Source of the DNA: Neocallimastix lanati (nom. inval.)
Taxonomy: Eukaryota > Neocallimastigomycota > Neocallimastigomycetes > Neocallimastigales > Neocallimastigaceae
NCBI GenBank assembly: GCA_016946835.1
Contig: JACVTC010000009.1
Coordinates: 559,501-623,500, forward strand
DNA length: 64,000 nt
Direction of reading: 5' to 3'
The notes under the pieces were generated by a model. The model ran no database searches. It was not told the DNA's origin and was given only the letters and a program-made list of their open reading frames with translations. Positions 53,801 through 61,472 of this stretch are shown one piece after another. The translations under genes were made by a program, and so were the position numbers. The stretch's first letter is position 1. The number at the start of each line of letters is the position of its first letter.

Positions 53801-54990
53801 TTAAGGACTTTATGGTTCTTTGCAATAATTTTAAAGAAGGAAGTAGTTATAACATTAGCTTCAGAACCCGTATCGACAAGGACTTTAACCATATTTTTGT
53901 CAACTGAACCAATAACGGAAGCAATGCCAGCTTTACCAAGTACATTAATTCTTTTAATATTGTCTTTGGGGTTTTCAACAGGGTCTTGATGAGCCTTTGA
54001 ATCATCGGAAGGTTCTGAATTTATATTCTTAAAGATATTAATAAGGAAATCACTATCGTTTTCATTTATATTCACATGGTGAACAGAATTGATTTTCCTT
54101 ATATCATTAGGATTTAATTTAAGACCTTTGATACATAGCCGTCTAAGGAGTGGACTTACTGCGAATAACTGAGCGAACGTGATTCCCGCGTTAGTATTAT
54201 TAAGGGCATCAAATAGGTCGTATTCTTTCCTATTGTCTAACATTAGGATGGTTCTAAGGAAGTCGTAATAATTACTTTTTGTTTTGTTGCCATCAATTTC
54301 AATGTCTGGAGGGTCTTCTAAAGTTGTTGAAGATTTATTTATTTCATCAGGTCCAAGTCTTCTTTTATTTCTAATTTCTTTATTCTTCTTTTTGGCACTA
54401 GTAATGTTTTTCCCACTGATTATTGACGTGTCTAGAATGTCAAGTCTTTCAGTGTTATTATTTTTAGTAGTATTGTCACCACGGTAATTATTGTGTTGAT
54501 ATGTTCCGATATCGTGATTTTCTTGTTGTGCTAGCAATTGAGTGGCCTTTGTGCTAATAGGAAGTGCACTTTCTTTAAGGTTCCTTCTCTTCTTGGGTAC
54601 AGCTACATCACGTGACATATTTTTGTTTATACTATTTTTGTTACTCACGTGATCTTTCTCAAAATTTGTTTCAGAAACTTTTCTCTTGATAGCGTAGATA
54701 AGGTTTTTGATATCATTTTTATTGGTTGAAGAAGTCACGTGATCTGTGGTAGAATCATCAGAATCAAGAATATCAGAATTTTCTGAAGAATACTCATTTT
54801 CTGATTGGTAAAAATCATTTTGGAAAAATTTTTTTTCTAAATTTTCAGTCATGTGATCTTCTAACATATTTTTATGATTCTTATAATCGACCTTTGAGTC
54901 ATAATAGTTATCATCAGTGTCTGTATCATTATCCGAGAAGGTCTCAATTTTATTTATATGGTGGGAAGATTGAGAACTTCCCTTAATTAA
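50827..54990 (-). CDS. pol: Gypsy Pol polyprotein: protease, RT, RNase H, integrase
   Basis: About 1,387 codons, counted from where a -1 shift at the end of gag would enter this frame; the first ATG is at 54867 (1,346 residues from there). Positions below count from that ATG. Acid, Asn-rich N-terminal linker; aspartic protease LVDTGSEANVI (about 330). RT from about 560, with KKNGKWRMCVDYRRLN, FSAIDLFSGFHQI, FGLTNAPATFQ and the catalytic YMDDILVYS (about 667-675). RNase H with RTDASSYAVGAVLLQ (about 812). Integrase zinc finger H-x3-H...C-x2-C (LVGHEGV...SCLRCQ, about 1005-1045), then the DDE core: Asp in GLDIVGPLP (about 1072), Asp in VTDNGPQFSS (about 1137), Glu in EANGQVENRN (about 1168). 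A GPY/F-type module DPFFLGPYKVL lies near the C terminus. No chromodomain is seen. All catalytic residues are present, so the protein looks functional. Confidence 0.96.
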   Translation of the reverse strand, partial: LIKGSSQSSHHINKIETFSDNDTDTDDNYYDSKVDYKNHKNMLEDHMTENLEKKFFQNDFYQSENEYSSENSDILDSDDSTTDHVTSSTNKNDIKNLIYAIKRKVSETNFEKDHVSNKNSINKNMSRDVAVPKKRRNLKESALPISTKATQLLAQQENHDIGTYQHNNYRGDNTTKNNNTERLDILDTSIISGKNITSAKKKNKEIRNKRRLGPDEINKSSTTLEDPPDIEIDGNKTKSNYYDFLRTILMLDNRKEYDLFDALNNTNAGITFAQLFAVSPLLRRLCIKGLKLNPNDIRKINSVHHVNINENDSDFLINIFKNINSEPSDDSKAHQDPVENPKDNIKRINVLGKAGIASVIGSVDKNMVKVLVDTGSEANVITTSFFKIIAKNHKVLKLERNYFKVAGKQIISSDQVVHLCLKFENLDINVPFYILDDDDTSYDIIIGRQVHKDYRLYIDPDDDALYKKTDSGPVLVAHPTDITIPGNRLYRIPICNSTNELLTLSKRSDNDIELKNIDNKKLNNLINEYKDVLINSIDDVSVAKAEPHSIELTNNKPIKMRPYKTSLEQSNALKEEIIKLLKHGLIEPSHSPWSFPVILVRKKNGKWRMCVDYRRLNQITIKDAYALPFIDELLESVFGAKYFSAIDLFSGFHQIPMNPRDIEKTAFTTKYGNFNFKVMPFGLTNAPATFQREMNRILMPLIGVCLFVYMDDILVYSPTLEQHLKDLEKLFKILRDNKFSINIDKCSFCKHSVEVLGHMLTGEGIKPVPSKVLAIMSWDIPKDVSQLRSFLGLISYYRKFIPNFAGFSNCLYKLTSPKVPFVWTNIHSEAFENLKKAICSNSVLKYPDPNRPLIIRTDASSYAVGAVLLQIQDSSKLEFPIYCVSRCLKNAETRYSVTEKEGIAVIFALKKFRSYISASPFPVKLFTDHKPLVGFFYNSIPNKDRHFRWIAIFNEFRVDLIYDKGKNNVFADALSRIPSSQHLKINTIHSILSNDESNDVSSFAPPKILEYVKKNYSFYDGSLVFHDKSGKLLKVIEDEDVKSSLIRKAHLVGHEGVEKTLSRLKEAYYWPGMYKDIDKCVKSCLRCQCYRPKPITKNLSNIPTPVERPFVRVGLDIVGPLPITNKGNQYLIVLVDYTTKWVEAMPLKNIESQDVIYFLKDVFARHGVPEIIVTDNGPQFSSDITKTMIDLYGSWVQFVAPHHPEANGQVENRNREIIKILRHLCFNQENWDDYIPASLWALRTTRSSVTGFSSFELLYGRKDLWPLSVVISDINKAKNETNEEYNLRRFILHQKWVKEAMENIKKAHAYWSQRSKARDNMNHKYKPGDLVLVRYIGRKKLDPFFLGPYKVLKASKYNTLVLETIDTHKILERNIHIKNVKPYLVSI

Positions 54991-55838
54991 TTTAAATGGT
55001 CTTGTAAGGATAGAATAGAAGCAATAGCTTTGTTGAGATCAGTCATTTCGTTAGGACAATAGCGTTCTTCGTGACCTTTCTGATTACAACGATGACATAC
55101 ATGAATCTTCATTTCGGCAAAACTCTTGGTGAGGGCTTCTAAATCGGATTCTTCTTTTGATTGTTTTGATTTTTCATTCTTGTCTTTATTTTCGAAAAGT
55201 CTTGAGTTATTAGAATTTGACTGTCTTCTTCTTGAAAAGTTGGTTCTCTTTTTAGATTTGTAAAAATCACTTTCGTCGTCACTCTCATATTCATTAATGG
55301 TTTCTTCAGCTTTTAATGCATAATTCATGGCATCTTCTAAGGATTTTGGTTGTTTATTTAAAAGAATATTAAAAATTGGTGTTCTTCTTTTAAAGGCTTT
55401 AGTGTACAGGAATATCTGTCTTTCAACAGATGGTTTGTCTCTATCAGATATTCCATGTAGCAAGTCACTATATTCACTGTTAAATTCATTAACTGTTAAA
55501 TTAGAAATTTTAATATTTTCGAGTTTTGAAAGGTTCTTAATTGATGATTTACCATTATCAATTAATTTTTCAATCTTTGAAGTAAACTCCTCAAAGGATA
55601 ACTTTTTGTTCTGAAAGTAAATATTTGTACAAGACTCTTTTAATTTGCCGGTGGTAGTAGAAATACTGATTCTTTTCTTTTCTTTTTCAGATAGATTAAG
55701 ATCTTCGAAAATGTCTTCCAGTTCCATTTTCCATCTGAAAAATTTTGTGTTCTTGGCACCTAAAGCTTCAATATCCTTTGCCATATTAGAAGCTTTTTCA
55801 TAGTCATCTTTAACAGATTTACTAGAACTACTACTCAT
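54987..55838 (-). CDS. gag: Gypsy Gag (nucleocapsid) protein
   Basis: 283 residues from ATG at 55838 (MSSSSSKS) to TAA at 54989-54987. The earlier TTG is not used, since an ATG follows four codons later. The core resembles the retrotransposon Gag family: TKFFRWKMELEDIFEDLNLSE and DRDKPSVERQIFLYTKAF. Near the C terminus there is one zinc knuckle, CHRCNQKGHEERYC (C-x2-C-x4-H-x4-C, about residues 246-259), which binds element RNA. A slippery heptamer overlaps its last two sense codons. The stop lies about 120 bases upstream of the first Pol ATG. Confidence 0.93.
   Translation of the reverse strand: MSSSSSKSVKDDYEKASNMAKDIEALGAKNTKFFRWKMELEDIFEDLNLSEKEKKRISISTTTGKLKESCTNIYFQNKKLSFEEFTSKIEKLIDNGKSSIKNLSKLENIKISNLTVNEFNSEYSDLLHGISDRDKPSVERQIFLYTKAFKRRTPIFNILLNKQPKSLEDAMNYALKAEETINEYESDDESDFYKSKKRTNFSRRRQSNSNNSRLFENKDKNEKSKQSKEESDLEALTKSFAEMKIHVCHRCNQKGHEERYCPNEMTDLNKAIASILSLQDHLN
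54990..54996 (-). promoter_or_regulatory. -1 ribosomal frameshift heptamer TTTAAAT
   Basis: In the Gag frame it reads ..T TTA AAT followed directly by the TAA stop: exactly X XXY YYZ. The -1 frame is the Pol frame and is open from about 50 bases upstream through all of pol. A downstream pseudoknot was not established. Confidence 0.75.
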
Positions 55839-55917
55839 TTTGAAATACAAGAAATGGGTTTAAAAATGTAAAAATAAAAAAATGTTCAAGGAATTTGCTT
55901 TCCCGGGAGTAGAATGA

Positions 55918-55929
55918 GGTTCTCCACCA
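55918..55929 (-). promoter_or_regulatory. Putative primer binding site
   Basis: TGGTGGAGAACC in element orientation, four bases inside the 5' LTR. TGG complements the CCA tail of a tRNA. The matching tRNA could not be identified. Confidence 0.5.
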
Positions 55930-55933
55930 CTTA

Positions 55934-56563
55934 ATAAGTTTAAGGTATTATTTATTTTATTTTCTTAAACTTATTTTATATCGTTTTACCTTGTTTTATT
56001 TTAACAAGTTTTACCGATATTTAATATTTAAATTTACTTAATTATTTTAAAAAAAATGTTTTATTAAAAATTTATATAATATTTAATCTATATATTAAAT
56101 ATTATAATTCTTTTTATAAATAATTAAAATAGTTAAATACTATAATATAAATAATATAGTTTATAACTTTATATATTTGTTATAATAATAATTTTTATTT
56201 AATATTTTTATAGTTGATTATACAACGTTGAGAAATATTTTTAATTGTTAAAATTCATTATTTTTCTAAATAAATTCTCTTAATAAATTTCATAATTATT
56301 TTATAAATTCATTTCTAAAGAACTAATTATTCCATATAAAAAATTTTATATTTATATTATTATAGTTGGTGTAACTATATTTTCCAATCAAATGTATATA
56401 AATATTATTATTAAATAATATTATTATAATAATAAAAATTATTATAATTATTTAATATTATGAACAAGATTATTATTAAGTTATTACTATTTAATTATTT
56501 TAATATTTAAAATATTATAAAATCTTTTACTATTTCTTAATATATATTATTATTATTTATCAA
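55934..56563 (-). repeat. 5' LTR of the gypsy element
   Basis: 630 bp, identical to 49651-50280 as read. It should carry the promoter and polyadenylation signals, but no element could be assigned in this AT-rich DNA. Confidence 0.93.
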
Positions 56564-56568
56564 AGATA
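56564..56568. repeat. Target-site duplication AGATA (right)
   Basis: Second copy of the AGATA found before the left LTR. Confidence 0.75.
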
Positions 56569-57287
56569 TATTTATATATTTATTTTTTTTGGTATTTCAA
56601 AATGAGTAGAATTTTTGGACTATTAAAAAAAAAAAATATAATTAATAAATAATAATAATTAATTAATAATTATAATATAAAGATTGTATTTATAATAATT
56701 AAATAATAAATAATTAAATAATAAATAATAAATAATAAATAATAAATAATAAATAATAAATAATAAATAATTAAATAATTAAATAATTAAATAATTAAAT
56801 AATATATAATAAATAATAATTAAAAAAAAAAAAAAAAAACTTATTAAATAATTAAATTTTAATGTAAATTTGAGAAAAAAAAATTTAATATATACTCTTT
56901 ATATATAGAAAAGATAAATATAGAAAATGTTTAAAAAAATAAAATTAAATCATAAATAAATAATGTCTTATAGTTTTTTTTTTTTTTTTTTTTTTATTAC
57001 TATTTATTTAAATATTGTATGTTTAATTTGCTTAATTAATATATATAAAAATATAAATAGTTTTTTTTTTTTTTTTTTTTTTCCAATCCTTAGTTAGGAA
57101 ACCTTTGGTGGTAATGCTTCAAGTCCCTCATAACTATTTCCTTCTTAATATACAAATCATGCACTTCAACTATACTACTTTTTTTAAATTATAATTATAG
57201 GTTAGATTATTAAAGGTATTTGTGGTAGTTTCTACAAAAAAAAAAAATTTTTTTTTATTATACAAAGTATATTATAGGTAACATACA

Positions 57288-57323
<36 letters not shown>

Positions 57324-58297
57324 TATTGATTGTAATATAATTTTTTTTAATTAAATTTTATTATATTATTAATATTAAAAATTATTATTTTACTTTTTTG
57401 ATTTATTAAATTATATAAATATTATTAAATTATGATACCATAGTACTAATATACTCATAATACTTATTAATAGTACTGGTTATATTAGTATTTAAATACT
57501 ACTAATTCATATTATGAATTAATATATAATATATTAAATAATGAATTAATACTTTTTTTTTTTTAATATTAAGAAATATTAAGAAATATTATTGTTAATA
57601 CTATTCATAATTACTTACAAATAATCTAATCCTATTCTATTGAGTATGAATTTAAAAAGAGAGTATCTTTTAATACTCATCAATAATACCATCTTTTTAG
57701 TCTATCTTTTTTTTTTTTTTAAAAAAAAAAAAACTAAAGAATGATAAAGAATGAAATGATAATTATTTCTTTTTTTTTTTTTTTCTATATCTATTTATAA
57801 TTTTAATTAAAAAGCTATTATTATTAATTTTTTTTTATTTAAAATTTTTAATTTAGAAACTAAAAATTAATAAATAAATAAAAATAAATAAATAAAAATA
57901 AATAAATAAAAATAAATAAATAAAAATAAATAAATAAAAATAAATAAATAAATAAATATATATATATATATTATATATGAATATTAGAAAATATAAAAAT
58001 AATAAGATAACCATCATAATATATATTAAAAAAGATAATTGAAAATTATTATCTTTTTTATTTTTTATATACTTTACTTTTATTTTTTTTTTTTTTTGTA
58101 TATTTTTTATTTTTCTTTATTATTTATATTTTTATAATTTTTATTTTTATAATTTTTATTTTGTTTTTATATATATATATTTTTGAATAAATACTACAAG
58201 ATTATACACATTTTAAAAAAATATAATTTATGATAACATTATTTTTTTTTTCTCTTTTTAAAATATATATTTTTGTATATTTATATATTTATACATA

Positions 58298-58328
<31 letters not shown>

Positions 58329-58793
58329 AACTTATTTTTAATACTTTTTTTTTTTTTTGTTTAATAATTTTGATATATTTTATATAAAAAAAAATAATAT
58401 TAATGATAAAAAATGCATTTCATATATAATACTGATTTTAAACTTATAAATAAATTACAATGATAGTTATATCTATTTTTATAAATTTACTAATTACATA
58501 TTATATAATTTTTTTTTTTTTTTGTATTTTTTGTATTTTTAATTTAATAAAGTATTTTAATCATTTTTTTTGTTATAATTAAGACTATGTAACATTTTTT
58601 TTTTTTTTTTGATAATAATATAATATTTTTATAATATTTTTAATAGTTTATATATAGTTTATATATAGTTTATATTTATTAGTTATTAGAAACTATTATT
58701 TATTTCTTATTTTTTTTATTTTTTTATTTTTTTTTTATTTTTTATTTTTTTATTTTTTATTTTTTATTTTTTATTGTTTATTTTATTTTAATT
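56569..58793. other. AT-rich intergenic stretch downstream of CotH copy C
   Basis: No complete gene. AAT/TAAA repeats (56690-56820), a tandem AAATAAATAAATAA-type array (57868-57955) and long T runs. One more complex island (57083-57185) is listed. Confidence 0.6.
57083..57185 (-). other. Unexplained island with a short open frame
   Basis: On the minus strand a frame of about 32 codons (SSIVEVHDLYIKKEIVMRDL, then KHYHQRFPN) ends at TAA. The DNA is clearly less AT-rich than its flanks. It could be a terminal exon or a decayed gene. Not recognised. Confidence 0.3.
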
Positions 58794-61436
58794 TTAAAAT
58801 GGAGCTGGCCATCCAAAGGGTGGCTGTGATTGTGAGGGTTGACATTGATTCCAGTAGCTGTTACAGTAGTAGCCGTCTTCACAACATCTTGGTACATTAG
58901 GTAGGGATCCATTACCGTTACATCTACCGAAGGCCTTGGCACATTTGGAAGGTGGTGGTAATGGTGGTAAGGCGGCTTGAGTTGGAGTGGTCGTGGCTTT
59001 GGCTGTGGTAGTTGACTTCTTTGTTGTAGTGGTAGTTGTCTTCTTTGTTGTAGTGGTAGTTGACTTCTTTGTAGTAGTAGTTTTCTTTGTAGTGGTAGTT
59101 GACTTCTTTGTAGTGGTAGTTGACTTCTTTGTAGTGGTAGTTTTCTTTGTAGTGGTAGTTGACTTCTTTGTAGTGGTAGTCGACTTCTTAGAGGTGGTAG
59201 TTGACTTTTTTGTTGTAGTCGTTTTCTTTGTTGTAGTTGTCTTCTTTGTTGTAGTCGACTTCTTTGTGGTAGTAGAAGTAGTAGTAGGAGTGGTTGTTGT
59301 CGTTTCAATTGTGGTGGCGTCTGAGGTAGTAGTAGTAGTAGTAGTAGTAGTGTATGAATTTGGAACACATTGATGGTAAATTTCATTTCGGTGTAGGCAG
59401 TAATATCCTGGTGGACAACAATTTGGATAATCTAAGAAACTACTTCCACCGCACGGTTCATATGGTCCAGAACATTTAGCAGGCTCTGGCGTGATAAATT
59501 CTGATTTTTTCGTTGTTGCCGTGGTTGTCGTTGTAGTCGTTGTAGTAGTGGTAGTAGTAGTCTTTGGTTTTACAGTAGTTGTAGTAGTTATGGTTGTAGT
59601 TGTAGAAGTTTTAGTATTGGTATCCGCAGTAGTAGTTGTATATGAATTTGGAACACATTGATGATAAATTTCATTTCGGTGAAGGCAATAGTATCCTGGT
59701 GGACAACATCTTGGATATTCTAAGAATCCACTACCACCACATGGTTCATATGGTTTAGAACATTTAGTTGGTTCAGCAGCAGTAGTAGTAGTAGTAGTAG
59801 TGGTGGTTGTTGTAGTAGTTGTAGTAGTGGTCTTTGGCTTAACAGTTGTGGTAGTAGTAGTAGTAGTCTTTGGCTTAACAGTTGTAGTAGTTGTTGTTGC
59901 TTTAGTATTGGTATCGATAGTAGTAGTTGTGTATGAGTTTGGAACACATTGATGATAAATTTCATTTCGGTGAAGGCAGTAGTATCCTGGTGGACAACAT
60001 CTTGGATATTCTAAGAATCCACTACCACCACATGGTTCATATGGTCCTGAACATTTAGTAGGCTCAGCAGTAGTAGTGGTGGTAGTTGTAGTGGTAGTAG
60101 TAGTCTTTGGTTTTACAGTTGTAGTAGTGGTAGTAGTAGTCTTTGGCTTAACAGTTGTGGTAGTAGTTGTAGTAGTAGTCTTTGGTTTTACAGTAGTAGT
60201 AGTAGTAGTAGTAGTAGTCTTTGGTTTTACAGTAGTAGTAGTTGTAGTAGTTGTTGTCGTTTTACTATTAGTATCAGTAGTAGTAGTAGTGTATGAGTTT
60301 GGAACACATTGATGATAAATTTCATTTCGGTGAAGGCAGTAGTATCCTGGTGGACAACATCTTGGATATTCTAAGAATCCACTACCACCACATGGTTCAT
60401 ATGGTTTAGAACATTTAGTTGGTTCAGCAGTAGTAGTAGTAGTAGTAGTGGTGGTAGTTGTAGTAGTTGTAGTAGTAGTCTTTGACTTAACAGTTGTGGT
60501 AGTGGTAGTAGTAGTCTTTGGTTTTACAGTAGTAGTAGTAGTAGTGGTCTTTGACTTAACAGTTGTGGTAGTAGTTGTAGTAGTAGTCTTTGGTTTTACA
60601 GTTGTTGTAGTAGTAGTAGTAGTCTTTGGTTTTACAGTAGTAGTAGTTGTAGTAGTTGTTGTCGTTTTACTATTAGTATCAGTAGTAGTAGTAGTGTATG
60701 AGTTTGGAACACATTGATGATAAATTTCATTTCGGTGAAGGCAGTAGTATCCTGGTGGACAACATCTTGGATATTCTAAGAATCCACTACCACCACATGG
60801 TTCATATGGTTTAGAACATTTAGTTGGTTCAGCAGTAGTAGTAGTGGTGGTTGTTGTAGTAGTTGTAGTAGTGGTCTTTGGTTTAATTGCAGTAGTGGTA
60901 GTAGTAGTCTTTGGCTTAACAGTTGTAGTAGTGGTAGTTGTAGTCTTTGGTTTTACAGTTGTAGTTGTTGTAGTAGTCTTTGGTTTTACAGTAGTAGTAG
61001 TAGTTGTAGTGGTAGTAGTGGTCTTTGGCTTTTCAGTTGTGGTGGTAGTTGTAGTAGTGGTAGTTGTAGTCTTTGACTTTTCAGTGGTTTGGGTTGTAAA
61101 AAGATTATCTGGAAGACATTGATGATACGTTCCACGATCGACACAGGTATAACCAGATTCACAACAGTTTGGTGCCTTAGGGAATAATTGACCACCACAC
61201 ATTTCAAATGCTTTTCCACATCGAACCGTTGGTTCAGCGGCATGTGTAGTTTCAGTTTCAGTTTTGGTTTCAGTAGTAGTAGTAGTTGTAGTAGTGGTAG
61301 TAGGGGTGGTAGTGGTGGTGGTTTTAACTTCTGGAGTAGTTGTAGTAGTAGTGGAAGTGGTGGTAGTTTTAGCTTTTGGTGTGATTGTAGTAGTAGTGGT
61401 AGTAGTGGTAGTAGTTGTAGTTTTAATTGGTGGAAC

Positions 61437-61472
<36 letters not shown>

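Larger units (their letters stand above)
49651..56563 (-). mobile_element. Full-length Ty3/gypsy LTR retrotransposon
   Basis: An element of 6,913 bp in minus orientation: 5' LTR (55934-56563), PBS, gag, pol in the order protease-RT-RNase H-integrase (diagnostic of Ty3/gypsy), polypurine tract, 3' LTR (49651-50280). The two 630-bp LTRs appear identical base for base, and a 5-bp duplication flanks it. Both reading frames are open. It is therefore a recent, potentially autonomous insertion. It lies between CotH copies B and C, about 2.2 kb downstream of C's stop codon. Confidence 0.95.

Noticed and set aside
50889-55614. Plus-strand frames (50889, 53327, 54284, 55327) and minus frame-shifted frames (52359, 53424) within the gypsy element
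   Set aside because: They overlap the intact gag and pol frames and have no motif of their own.
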